From: Hydrocarboniphaga sp.
GTDB taxonomy: Bacteria; Pseudomonadota; Gammaproteobacteria; Nevskiales; Nevskiaceae
Assembly (NCBI RefSeq): GCF_028291725.1
Contig: NZ_JAQGNT010000043.1
Span: forward strand, 108,481 to 172,480
Direction: 5' to 3'
DNA: 64,000 nucleotides
Part shown: in pieces, positions 1-9,317 of the stretch
Numbering within the stretch: position 1 is the first letter of the stretch
How the letters are laid out: every line of letters starts with the position of its first letter
Made by a program: the position numbers and the translations under genes
Notes under the pieces: model-generated
What the model saw: the letters and a program-made list of their open reading frames with translations, nothing else
What the model was told of the DNA's origin: nothing
The model's database searches: none

Positions 1-690
1 GGTCTCGTAGGTATCGTAGAAATGCGCGCCGCCGTCGAGCAGGTTGGCGCCGCGTTCCTTGGCGTTCCAGAAGCCGCCGGCATAGAAGCCGTGCATCATC
101 CACATCAGCTGCGCGGCACCGTCGACCATCGCGGCATCCACCACCTGGCCCTTGCCGGATCGCTGAGCCTCGAGCAAAGCGCAAACCACGCCGAATCCCA
201 GCAGCATGCCGCCACCGCCCATGTCGCCGACCAGATTGATCGGCGCCACCGGCCGTTCGCCGCGCCGGCCGATGGCGTGCAGCACGCCGGAGATCGCGAT
301 GTAGTTGATGTCGTGGCCGGCGGTCTGCGACAGTGGACCGTCCTGTCCCCAGCCGGTCATGCGGCCATACACCAGCTTGGGATTACGCTTGAGCACGACA
401 TCGGGACCGATGCCCAACCGCTCGGCGACACCGGGACGATAGCCTTCGATCAGCGCGTCGGCGCTCTCCAGCAACTTGAGCAGCGCCTCGACGCCGGCCG
501 GTTTCTTGAGGTCGAGCGCGATCGACTGCTTGCCGCGGAAGCTCACATCCTTGAGCTGATCCTCGGGCAGACGCGTGCTGCGCTCCACGCGGATCACGCG
601 CGCGCCCATGTCGGCCAGCAGCATGCCCGCCATGGGCGCCGGGCCCAGCCCGGCCATCTCGATGACGGTGTAGCCCTGCAAAGGTCCCAT
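1..690 (-). CDS. CaiB/BaiF-family alpha-methylacyl-CoA racemase-like protein, N-terminal 230 residues (runs off the window)
   Basis: Seen: the reading frame starts with ATG at 690 and stays open to position 1, so the C-terminal part lies outside the window. It opens [19 protein letters not shown] and contains AGHDINYI and VGDMGGGGM. In characterised alpha-methylacyl-CoA racemases the equivalent regions carry the catalytic His and Asp. Family role: epimerisation at C2 of 2-methyl-branched acyl-CoAs before beta-oxidation, in the cytoplasm; some relatives are CoA transferases. It follows the SDR stop at 708 by 17 bp and is probably its operon partner. A racemase here suggests branched (isoprenoid or sterol side-chain) acyl-CoAs, which is inference. 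Sure of the superfamily, fairly sure of the racemase branch. Confidence 0.85.
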   Translation of the reverse strand, partial: MGPLQGYTVIEMAGLGPAPMAGMLLADMGARVIRVERSTRLPEDQLKDVSFRGKQSIALDLKKPAGVEALLKLLESADALIEGYRPGVAERLGIGPDVVLKRNPKLVYGRMTGWGQDGPLSQTAGHDINYIAISGVLHAIGRRGERPVAPINLVGDMGGGGMLLGFGVVCALLEAQRSGKGQVVDAAMVDGAAQLMWMMHGFYAGGFWNAKERGANLLDGGAHFYDTYET

Positions 691-707
691 GGTGGTCCGC
701 TACCTTC

Positions 708-1472
708 TTACTTGGCCTGCATGCGGATGCCGCCATCGATGCGGATGCACTCGCCGTTGATGTAGCCGTTCTCGACCAGACAGGTCGCCAGATGCGCGAT
801 CTCCTCGGGGCGGCCGAGACGCTGCGGATTGAGTACCTGCGCCGACAGCGCATCGACCACGTTCTGCGGCGCCGCATTGAACAGCGGCGTGTGAATCAGG
901 CCGGGGACGATGGTGTTGACGCGGATGCCGTACGACGCGAGATCGCGCGCGATCGGCAAGGTCATGCTGGTGACGCCGCCCTTGGACGCCGAATACGCCG
1001 CCTGGCCTATCTGCCCTTCGTAGGCCGCGACCGAGGCGGTGTTGATGATCACGCCGCGCTCGCCGTCCACCGGCAGGTTCTTCACCATCTGCTCGGCCGC
1101 CAGGCGCAGCACGTTGAACGTGCCGACGAGGTTCACCTGCAAAATCTTGTTGAACTCCGCGAGCGGGAACGGCCCGTTCTTGCCGAAGGTCTTGTGGGCA
1201 TTGCCGATGCCGGCGTAGTTGATGCAGATGTGCAAAGCGCCGAAGTGCTCGATGGTGCGCGCGATGCCGGCCTGCACCGAGGCCTCGTCGGCCACGTTGA
1301 CCTTGCAGAACAGCACGGCTTCGCCGAGGCTCGCGGCCAGTGCGTCGCCGGCCTCTGCGTTCATATCGAAGATCGCGACCTTGCCGCTCAGGGAGACGAA
1401 CTTCTCGACGGTGGCGCGGCCAAGACCCGAGGCGCCACCGGTGATGATGGCGACCGAATTTTCAAGTTTCAT
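708..1472 (-). CDS. SDR, type II 3-hydroxyacyl-CoA dehydrogenase (HSD10-like)
   Basis: A 254-residue short-chain dehydrogenase starting MKLENSVAIITGGASGLG. The reading frame continues much further upstream without a stop, but the nucleotide-binding motif lies directly after the ATG at 1472, which fixes the start. The TGGxxxGxG motif is near residue 12 and the catalytic Tyr and Lys are in AAYSASKGG. The usual NNAG reads NYAG; human HSD10 also departs here (NCAG). Family role: NAD-dependent oxidation of 3-hydroxyacyl-CoA, including branched substrates. It is the first gene of the unit that continues into the racemase. A CAATG-N17-GGTTGAC site lies 77 bp upstream (1550-1578). Confidence 0.88.
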   Translation of the reverse strand: MKLENSVAIITGGASGLGRATVEKFVSLSGKVAIFDMNAEAGDALAASLGEAVLFCKVNVADEASVQAGIARTIEHFGALHICINYAGIGNAHKTFGKNGPFPLAEFNKILQVNLVGTFNVLRLAAEQMVKNLPVDGERGVIINTASVAAYEGQIGQAAYSASKGGVTSMTLPIARDLASYGIRVNTIVPGLIHTPLFNAAPQNVVDALSAQVLNPQRLGRPEEIAHLATCLVENGYINGECIRIDGGIRMQAK

Positions 1473-1549
1473 GAGACTGCTCTGGCTGATGAACGGATCG
1501 GACCCCGCAGGGTCCGTGGCGACAGTGTCGAGTCCACCCGTGCGGCGAA

Positions 1550-1578
1550 CAATGATCGAAAGCGACGCATCGGTTGAC
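1550..1578 (-). promoter_or_regulatory. Bipartite operator-like site E
   Basis: CAATG, 17 bp, GGTTGAC, with CGAC at spacer positions 9-12. It lies in the 128-bp gap between the phosphatase stop and the SDR start, with the CAATG end toward the SDR start. It is one of eleven similar sites in the window. Confidence 0.6.
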
Positions 1579-1600
1579 GGCAGATCACACCGCCGCGCGC

Positions 1601-2359
1601 TCACTCCAGCAGCAGCTCGCGCAACTGTGCGGTGCGCTCCGGTGTCATCGCCGCGGCCTGTTGCAGGTATCCATCCAGCGAGCCGTATTGCTCGACCGCC
1701 GCGTCGAAAGCCGCGGCCAGATAGGCCTCGTCGACGCCACAAAGTGGGCGCAGCGCATCGGGGTCGATGTCGACGCCGGTATCCAGCTTGAGCAGCTTCG
1801 CCATGTCGATGGCGCCCTGTTGCACGTCGAACAGGCTGGCCAGGTAGTTCTCGAAAATCGACTGCCGCGGCGCGCCCAGGGCATGCAGCAGCATGGCGCA
1901 GACGAAGCCTGTGCGGTCCTTGCCGGCGTGGCAATGGATGATCAGCGGCACGCCCGGGCCCGCGAGTATCCGATCGACCAGCACGCTCAGCTTGCCGTGG
2001 AACGCGCGCGGCTGGCCTCGATACACCGCCAGGATCGCGGCCCGAACGCCGGCGGACGTCGGATCGGCTCTCAATCGGTCCACGAAGCTGCGGCTCAGCG
2101 CCGCGGCGTCCTCGTTGACGGACAGCGTCAGGATCTCCGGCGTTTGCCCGTCGGGCAGCCGGCTCGGCAGGCGCTCGCGCTCCTTGTGGCTGCGCAGGTC
2201 GCAGACCAGTTTCACCTGCAGCGCGTGCAGCCCTGCGAGATCGTCACTGCTCAGGTGGGCGAGATGGCCGGCGCGATAGATGAGCCCATGACGCACGCGC
2301 CGGCCATCGGCCGCAGGCAATCCGCCCAGTTCTCTGAAATTGCTGGAGCCCGTGAACAT
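1601..2359 (-). CDS. Tyrosine/serine protein phosphatase family protein (dual-specificity-like)
   Basis: A 252-residue protein with the Cys-loop signature HCHAGKDRTG at residues 142-151 (nucleophile Cys143, Arg149) and an N-terminal NFRELGG motif. Both are typical of the bacterial tyrosine-phosphatase-like family that includes LipA/MptpB-type enzymes. Family role: hydrolysis of phosphomonoesters on proteins, phosphoinositides or small molecules. It is the last gene of the thiolase-FadJ-ACAD unit, starting 12 bp after the ACAD stop. A phosphatase in a beta-oxidation operon is unusual. Three kinase-fold genes occur in the same supercluster, so it might remove phosphate from an acyl intermediate or from a protein; that is speculation. 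Fold certain, substrate unknown. Confidence 0.85.
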   Translation of the reverse strand: MFTGSSNFRELGGLPAADGRRVRHGLIYRAGHLAHLSSDDLAGLHALQVKLVCDLRSHKERERLPSRLPDGQTPEILTLSVNEDAAALSRSFVDRLRADPTSAGVRAAILAVYRGQPRAFHGKLSVLVDRILAGPGVPLIIHCHAGKDRTGFVCAMLLHALGAPRQSIFENYLASLFDVQQGAIDMAKLLKLDTGVDIDPDALRPLCGVDEAYLAAAFDAAVEQYGSLDGYLQQAAAMTPERTAQLRELLLE

Positions 2360-2371
2360 GCGGGCCGTCCT

Positions 2372-3514
2372 TCAGCGGCCGAAAATCGAACGCGCGATGA
2401 TCTCGCGCATGATTTCCGAGCTGCCCGCATAGATGCGCGAAATGCGCGCATCGGTATAGCGCCAGCACACCTCGTACTCTTCCATGTAACCGGCGCCGCC
2501 GTGCAGCTGCACGCATTCGTCCACCACGCGTCCTTCGACTTCGCTGACGTAGAGCTTGGCGATCGCCGCCGACTCCGGTGTGAGCTTGCCGGCGTTCTGC
2601 TGGGTCACGCAGTGGTCGACATAGGTCTGCGCGACTTCCAGCTCGACGCGCAGGCTGGCCATCTTGAAGCGCGTGTTCTGCTGATCGGACAGCGGCTTGC
2701 CGAACACCTTGCGCTGCATGACGAAGTCGCGCGTGACTTCATAGCTACGCCAGGCGTTGCCGAGGTAGCCGGCCGCGCCGATCAGGCGCTCTTCGGCCAG
2801 GCCGCGCATCAGGTAATGAAAGCCCTTGGATGCATCGCCGAGCACGTTCTCTTTGGGAATCTTGACGTCGCGGAAGAACAGCTCCGCGGTGTCCTGCGAT
2901 TTCATGCCCATCTTGGCGAGATTGCGCCCGCGCTCGAAACCTTCCATGCCGCGTTCAACCAGGAACAGGCCGATCTGCCGCGGATTGTCGGGGCTGGTCT
3001 TGGCCGCGACCACCACAAGATCGGCATTGATGCCGTTGGAGATGTAGGTCTTGGCGCCGTTGAGAATCCAGTGATCGCCATGATCGACCGCGCGGCTCTT
3101 GATGCCCGCGAGATCGGAGCCCGCATCCGGCTCGGTCATCGCCACCGCGAGAATGCAGTCGCCGGAGATGCAGCGCGGCAGAAAGCGCGCGCGCTGCTCA
3201 TCACTGCCGAAATGCTTCAGGTAAGGGCCGACCAGGCGGCTGTGCAGCGTGTGATAGAAGCCGATATCGCCGTACTGCGAATCCTCTTCCATCATCACCT
3301 GCTGATAGCGGAAGTCGTCGATGCCCAGGCCGCCGTACTGCTCGTCGGCCCAGATCATCAAATAGCCCTGATCGCCCATCTTGCGAAACATCTCGCGCGG
3401 CACGATGCCGGCCTTGCGCCATTCGTCGCGATGCGGCAACACCTCTTTCTGCAGGAACTGGCGATAGGAGTCGCGGAACAATTCCTGCTCTTGGGTAAAG
3501 CAATCGCGCTGCAT
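2372..3514 (-). CDS. Acyl-CoA dehydrogenase
   Basis: A 380-residue FAD-dependent acyl-CoA dehydrogenase of normal length. The substrate/flavin motif AMTEPDAGSD lies near residue 125. The C-terminal signature QLHGGAGYMEEYEVCWRYTD is followed by YAGSSEIMR, whose Glu is at the usual catalytic-base position. Role: alpha,beta-dehydrogenation of an acyl-CoA, passing electrons to ETF. It starts 9 bp after the FadJ-like gene stop and is co-transcribed with thiolase and FadJ. With those it makes a nearly complete beta-oxidation spiral. Chain specificity cannot be read from the sequence. Confidence 0.93.
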   Translation of the reverse strand: MQRDCFTQEQELFRDSYRQFLQKEVLPHRDEWRKAGIVPREMFRKMGDQGYLMIWADEQYGGLGIDDFRYQQVMMEEDSQYGDIGFYHTLHSRLVGPYLKHFGSDEQRARFLPRCISGDCILAVAMTEPDAGSDLAGIKSRAVDHGDHWILNGAKTYISNGINADLVVVAAKTSPDNPRQIGLFLVERGMEGFERGRNLAKMGMKSQDTAELFFRDVKIPKENVLGDASKGFHYLMRGLAEERLIGAAGYLGNAWRSYEVTRDFVMQRKVFGKPLSDQQNTRFKMASLRVELEVAQTYVDHCVTQQNAGKLTPESAAIAKLYVSEVEGRVVDECVQLHGGAGYMEEYEVCWRYTDARISRIYAGSSEIMREIIARSIFGR

Positions 3515-3523
3515 GGCCGGCCC

Positions 3524-5671
3524 TCAGAACGCTAGCTTGGATTGTGCTTTCTGCAGCAACAGTTCCGGCGGCTGGAAGCGGTCGCCGTAGCGGCTTGCGA
3601 GTTCCGACGCGCGATCGATGAACCGCTGCAAGCCGTAGGTATTCACGAACTGCAGGAAGCCGCCCGTCCATACCGGCGCGCCGATGCCGAGAATCGAGCC
3701 TACGTTGCCGTCGGCCACCGAGCGCAGCACGCCTTCCTGCAGGCACTTGATCGATTCGATGACTTGGCGGAACAGCAGTCTGTCCTTGATGTCCTGCTCG
3801 GGCAGCAGCACCGCGGGCTTGCCGACGAAAGCCTGCAGGCCCGGCCACAAGGTCTTTTCGCCACTAGCGGAATAGTCGTAGTAGCCGCCGCCGTGGTAGC
3901 GGCCGCCGCGGCCCTGCTCCTTGATCAGCCGCTCGCAGATTTCGCTGCTCACCTGCGTATCGGCCTTGCTGTAGAGCACGTCCATGGCCCGATGCGTTTC
4001 GACCGCCTTGCGCGTCAGCTCCTGGCTGACCTCGTCCTGCACCGCGAGCGGGCCCACCGGCATACCGATCTGGCGCCCGAGGTTTTCGATTGAAGCCGGC
4101 GCCACGCCGTCGTCCAGCAGCCGCGCGCCCTCGTCCAGGTAGGTGCCGAAAGTGCGCGAGGTGAAGAAGCCCAGCGAATCGTTGACCACGATCGGCGTCT
4201 TGCCGATCTGGCGCGCGTAGTCGAAGGCCTTGGCCAGCGCCGCATCGCTGGTCTGTTCACTACAGATGATCTCGACCAGCGGCATCTTGTCGACCGGCGA
4301 GAAGAAGTGGATGCCGATGAAGTCGACCGGACGCTTGGCCGCCTTCGCCAACCTCGAGATCGGCAACGTCGACGTGTTGGTGGAGAACACGCCGCCGTCC
4401 GCCAGGTAGCCCTCGGTCTCCTGCGTGACCTTGGCCTTGAGTTCGAGATTTTCGAAGACGGCTTCCACGATCAGCTCGCAGCCCTGGAGGTCGGCGGCAT
4501 CGGCGGTGGGCGTGATCAGGGCGAGCACACCCGCAGCCTTCTGTTCGCTCATGCGGCCCTTGCCCACCGCGGCCGACAGCAGCTTCTCGGAATAGGCCTT
4601 GCCCTTCTGTGCGGCTTCGAGCGTGACGTCGCGCAGCACCACTTCGATCCCGACCATGGCCGACGCGTAGGCGATGCCCTGCCCCATCATGCCGGCGCCG
4701 AGGATGCCGAGCTTTTTGACCTTGGATTTGGCGATGCCCTTGGGCCGGCCCGCGCCGCCGTTGACCTCGTTCATCTGGAAGAACATCGTGCTGATGATGT
4801 TCTTGGCCTGCGGCGTCATCGCCAGGAACGTGAGGCCGCGGCTTTCGATGCGCAGCGCCGTATCGAAATCGACCAGCGTCGCTTCTGCGGCAACGGCCAG
4901 GATGCGTTCCGGCGCCGGCAGCAGGCCACGCGTCTTTTTCGCCAGCATCGCAGTCGCCGTAGTGACCAGCTGGATCAGATGCGGCTGATGCATCGTGCCG
5001 CCGGGAATCCGGAAACTGGCGTGATCCCAGGGCTGCAGCCAGCTGTTCGGGTTGGCCTTGATCCAGGCTTTTGCGGAAGGCACCAGCTGCGCCGTCTCCG
5101 AGACCAGTTCATCGACCAGGCCTGCCTTCAGCGCGGCGGCGGGTTTGACCCGTGTTCCTTCCAGCAGGTACGGCAGCGCCTTCTCCAAGCCCAGCAGGCT
5201 GACGGTGCGCACGATACCGCCGCCGCCGGGCAACAGGCCCAGCGTCACCTCCGGCAGGCCCACGATGGCGCCCGGCGAATCGAGCACCACCCGGCGATTG
5301 CAGGCCAGCGCGATTTCGAAACCGCCGCCCAGTGCCGCGCCGTTGATCGCCGCCACGACCGGCACGGGCAGCTTTTCGAGCCGCCGCAGCTGAGTCTTGG
5401 TTTCGAGCAGGTTGACCATGAACTCCGCTTCGGTGCCCGGCTTGGCGGCCAGCAGCTCCCTGAGATCGCCGCCCGCGAAGAACGTCGGCTTGGCGGATGC
5501 GAACACCACGCCGGCGAGACCCTTCTCGTTCTCCAAGCGTTCGACCGTGGTGCCCATGGCCTGGCGATATTCCCCGTTCATCGCGTTGACCGGACCCGTC
5601 ATGTCCATGGTCACGGTGACGATGCCGTCCGCGTCCTTCTCGTACTTGAACACACTCATGTCAGCACTCAT
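3524..5671 (-). CDS. Bifunctional enoyl-CoA hydratase / 3-hydroxyacyl-CoA dehydrogenase (FadJ/FadB-like)
   Basis: A 715-residue fusion. The N-terminal crotonase domain (about residues 1-200) has AGGDLREL and NGAALGGGFEIAL oxyanion-hole segments and GLPEVTLGLLPGGGG. The NAD-binding domain starts at LGILGAGMMGQGIA, followed by IGIHFFSPVDKMPLVEI with the catalytic His and a C-terminal 3HCDH domain. Role: hydration of trans-2-enoyl-CoA and oxidation of the L-3-hydroxyacyl-CoA. The open frame extends to 5965, but ATG 5671 (or 5659) lies just after the thiolase stop at 5680 and is the sensible start. It is the middle gene of the thiolase-FadJ-ACAD-phosphatase unit. FadB and FadJ types are not separable here. 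Confidence 0.92.
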   Translation of the reverse strand: MSADMSVFKYEKDADGIVTVTMDMTGPVNAMNGEYRQAMGTTVERLENEKGLAGVVFASAKPTFFAGGDLRELLAAKPGTEAEFMVNLLETKTQLRRLEKLPVPVVAAINGAALGGGFEIALACNRRVVLDSPGAIVGLPEVTLGLLPGGGGIVRTVSLLGLEKALPYLLEGTRVKPAAALKAGLVDELVSETAQLVPSAKAWIKANPNSWLQPWDHASFRIPGGTMHQPHLIQLVTTATAMLAKKTRGLLPAPERILAVAAEATLVDFDTALRIESRGLTFLAMTPQAKNIISTMFFQMNEVNGGAGRPKGIAKSKVKKLGILGAGMMGQGIAYASAMVGIEVVLRDVTLEAAQKGKAYSEKLLSAAVGKGRMSEQKAAGVLALITPTADAADLQGCELIVEAVFENLELKAKVTQETEGYLADGGVFSTNTSTLPISRLAKAAKRPVDFIGIHFFSPVDKMPLVEIICSEQTSDAALAKAFDYARQIGKTPIVVNDSLGFFTSRTFGTYLDEGARLLDDGVAPASIENLGRQIGMPVGPLAVQDEVSQELTRKAVETHRAMDVLYSKADTQVSSEICERLIKEQGRGGRYHGGGYYDYSASGEKTLWPGLQAFVGKPAVLLPEQDIKDRLLFRQVIESIKCLQEGVLRSVADGNVGSILGIGAPVWTGGFLQFVNTYGLQRFIDRASELASRYGDRFQPPELLLQKAQSKLAF

Positions 5672-5679
5672 GCTCGTTC

Positions 5680-6891
<1,212 letters not shown>

Positions 6892-6985
6892 CGGGGATTC
6901 CTGCTCGGCCTGAAAGATCGCGCGCGGCACAGCGCGCGATCGAAGTGATTTCTCTCTTCAGTATTCAAGGCCAGCCGCTGTCCAA

Positions 6986-7014
6986 CAATGATCGGCAGAG
7001 ACGGAATGGTTGAC
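6986..7014 (-). promoter_or_regulatory. Bipartite operator-like site D
   Basis: CAATG, 17 bp, GGTTGAC, with AGAC at spacer positions 9-12. It lies in the gap between the kinase stop (7045) and the thiolase start (6891), with CAATG facing the thiolase. Its halves are identical to those of site E. Confidence 0.6.
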
Positions 7015-7044
7015 GTCAGATGACACGCCCGGATGGTGCCCGGC

Positions 7045-8085
7045 CTAAGCCTCGATCCATTCGCGTGCACGTTCGAACAGCGCCCTGGCATAGCCGTGCA
7101 GTTCCGCGCCCACCTCGTGCGTGGCCTGCCCACCGTAGGCACGGGCATACGTGCCCTCGAGGATGATGGCGAGCTTGTAGCAGGCGAAGACGGCATACCA
7201 CGACACCGCAGAAAGATCGCGCGTGCTGTTCTCGGCATAGCGTGCGATGAGCTCGTCCGCTGTCGGGAATCCGTCCCAGGGCCGAATCTCCATCGCCAGC
7301 GGATTGGACACGGCGCCCTCGCCCGGCCAGATCGCCAGCAGCCAACCGAGATCGATCAGCGGATCGCCGATGGTGGCCAGTTCCCAGTCGACAATAGCCG
7401 CAAGTTCGGGGGCATCGTGGCGGAACATCACATTCGCCAGGTGATAGTCGCCATGCAGGATCCCGGGCGTGAAACGGGCCGGACGATGCGCCTCCAGCCA
7501 GCGCTCCACCTCGTCCACGTACGGCAGGCCGGCGATACCTGGCCAGCCCGTGTTGACGGCATAGTGATCCAGCTGCTGGCGCCAGCGCCTGATCTGGCGC
7601 TCCAGGTAGCCCTCGGCCTTGCCGAAGTCCGCGAGGCCGACCGCCACGTAGTCGACCCGGCCCAGCGCGGTGATGCCGTCGATCACCGAGAACCCCATGC
7701 GTCGCCGCATAGCCGGTGTCGATGCATGCCGCGCCGGCAGGTCCCCCTTGACCAGGAAGCCTTCGATCGGCTCCATCAGGTAAAAGGCCGAGCCGATGAC
7801 CTCGTCACTCGCGCAGGCCGCGATCAAGCGCGGATGCGGCACGTCGGTATGGGCAAGCGCTGCGAGCAATCGCGCCTCGCGGCGCATCGTCTGGCTGCCG
7901 TCCATCAGCGGTTTGAGTGGCGGCCGCCGCAGCACGAACTCGCGCTCGCCGCGGCGGAAGCGCAGCAGCACGTTCTGCGTGCCACCGGTGAGCAGCTGCG
8001 CATTTACGATCGGGCCCCGCTCCAGCTTCTGCTGATCCATCCACGCGAGCAGTCGCTCGCGATCGACCAGCGGGCTCCATTGCAT
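7045..8085 (-). CDS. Aminoglycoside-phosphotransferase-fold kinase, acyl-CoA-dehydrogenase-associated (ACAD10/LvaA-like)
   Basis: A 346-residue protein with an N-lobe segment REFVLRRPP, catalytic-loop motif HGDYHLAN at 211-218 and metal-binding IVDWE (Asp233). The start is ATG 8085, because the ACAD ahead of it stops at 8088; the longer frame to 8586 overlaps that gene. Known relatives: the kinase domains fused to human ACAD10/ACAD11 and LvaA of levulinate catabolism, which phosphorylate the hydroxyl of 4-hydroxyacyl-CoA. Two acyl-CoA dehydrogenases lie immediately upstream with 2- and 9-bp gaps, so this is probably an acyl-CoA kinase rather than an antibiotic kinase. The assignment to 4-hydroxyacyl-CoA is inference. 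Confidence 0.85.
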   Translation of the reverse strand: MQWSPLVDRERLLAWMDQQKLERGPIVNAQLLTGGTQNVLLRFRRGEREFVLRRPPLKPLMDGSQTMRREARLLAALAHTDVPHPRLIAACASDEVIGSAFYLMEPIEGFLVKGDLPARHASTPAMRRRMGFSVIDGITALGRVDYVAVGLADFGKAEGYLERQIRRWRQQLDHYAVNTGWPGIAGLPYVDEVERWLEAHRPARFTPGILHGDYHLANVMFRHDAPELAAIVDWELATIGDPLIDLGWLLAIWPGEGAVSNPLAMEIRPWDGFPTADELIARYAENSTRDLSAVSWYAVFACYKLAIILEGTYARAYGGQATHEVGAELHGYARALFERAREWIEA

Positions 8086-8087
8086 GC

Positions 8088-9308
8088 TCACAGCCCGAAC
8101 AAGATCTTGGACATGATGTTGCGCTGGATCTCGCTGGTTCCGCCGTAGATCGTGACCTTGCGGTAGTTGAAGTAGGCCGGCGCAGCCGGCGCCGCATACA
8201 CGGGGCCGGGACGCGGGTCTGCGGGACGGTTCTGCAGCTCGGCCCAGGTGTCGCGCACCTTTGCCTGCCCGTAAATGCCCACTGCCTCGAACGCCAGCTC
8301 GGTGATGTCCTGCTGCAATTCCGTGGCGACGAGCTTGAGCATGTTGGCGTCCGCGCCCGCCGACTGGCCGGCCTTGAGCCCGGAGAACACCCTCAGTTCG
8401 CTCGCGTCGGCCGCCGACAGGCGAATCTCCAGCTCGGCATAGCGGCGACGGAAATCCGCCTGCTCGAACAGCGGCGCTCCAGCGGCATACTCCTTGAGCG
8501 CGATCTCGCGAACCTTGCGCAGCTGGTGCTTGAGCGTGGGCGCCCAGGCATTGCCGCGCTCGAATTCGAGCAGATACTTTGCGCAAGTCCAGCCCTGGCC
8601 CTCTTCACCGACGAGCTGCGAGACCGGCACCCGCACGTTGTCGAAGAAAACCTGGTTGATCTCCTGCTGGCCCGGCATCGGCGAATCCAGCGTGACGATC
8701 GGCGCAACCGTAATGCCCGGCGAACGCATGTCGATCAGCAGGAACGAGATGCCGGCCTGCGGTTTGCTTTCTTTCGATGTCCGCACCAGGCAGAACATCC
8801 AGTCTGCCCATTGCGCCAGCGTGGTCCAGGTCTTGGAACCGTTGAGCACGTAGTCGTCACCGCCGCGTTCGGCCTTCATCTGCAGCGAGGCGAGATCAGA
8901 ACCAGAGCCGGGCTCCGAATAACCCTGGCACCAGAACTCCTCGGACCGCAGGATCGGCGGCAGGAAGCGCGCCCTCTGCTCCGCAGTACCGTATTTCATC
9001 AACACGTAGGCCACCATCTTCACGCCCATGGCGATGACCTGAGGGCAGCCGGCACCGGCGCATTCCTCGTAGAAGATGCTGCGCTGCGTGTGCGTCCAGT
9101 CGGGGCCGCCGTATTCGACCGGCCATTCCGGCGCGACCCAGCCTCTTTCGTAGAGGCGCTGCTGCCAGAGACGCTGGCCTTCCTTGTCCAGATAGCCGTT
9201 CTTGGACTGCGCCATCATCGCGCGCATCGGCGCGTCGAAGTTCTGCGTGATCCACGCACGCACTTCATCGCGAAAACGGTTCTCTTCGGGTGAATAAGCC
9301 AGATCCAT
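8088..9308 (-). CDS. Acyl-CoA dehydrogenase (large-subunit FadE type)
   Basis: A 406-residue acyl-CoA dehydrogenase with GYSEPGSGSDLAS (flavin/substrate loop, about residue 130) and C-terminal VTIYGGTSEIQRNIMSK. In the usual alignment, GGTSEI ends in Glu near the catalytic position. It starts 9 bp after another acyl-CoA dehydrogenase (9318-10448) and is followed by the kinase. Adjacent pairs of one longer and one shorter ACAD often form an alpha2-beta2 heterotetramer in sterol side-chain degradation (FadE26/FadE27, FadE28/FadE29 type). That is known for the family and inferred here. Confidence 0.92.
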   Translation of the reverse strand: MDLAYSPEENRFRDEVRAWITQNFDAPMRAMMAQSKNGYLDKEGQRLWQQRLYERGWVAPEWPVEYGGPDWTHTQRSIFYEECAGAGCPQVIAMGVKMVAYVLMKYGTAEQRARFLPPILRSEEFWCQGYSEPGSGSDLASLQMKAERGGDDYVLNGSKTWTTLAQWADWMFCLVRTSKESKPQAGISFLLIDMRSPGITVAPIVTLDSPMPGQQEINQVFFDNVRVPVSQLVGEEGQGWTCAKYLLEFERGNAWAPTLKHQLRKVREIALKEYAAGAPLFEQADFRRRYAELEIRLSAADASELRVFSGLKAGQSAGADANMLKLVATELQQDITELAFEAVGIYGQAKVRDTWAELQNRPADPRPGPVYAAPAAPAYFNYRKVTIYGGTSEIQRNIMSKILFGL

Positions 9309-9317
9309 GATTGCGCC

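Noticed and set aside
1574..3535. Long plus-strand open frame (653 codons), and similar frames at 4307-6145, 38820-40358 and 19874-21715
   Set aside because: All lie opposite genes with clear conserved motifs; their translations are rich in His, Arg, Gln and Asp with no family signature, as expected for antisense frames in GC-rich DNA.
7045..8085. Aminoglycoside resistance function for the kinase-fold genes
   Set aside because: Operon context with acyl-CoA dehydrogenases and N-lobe similarity to LvaA/ACAD10-type kinases fit catabolism better.
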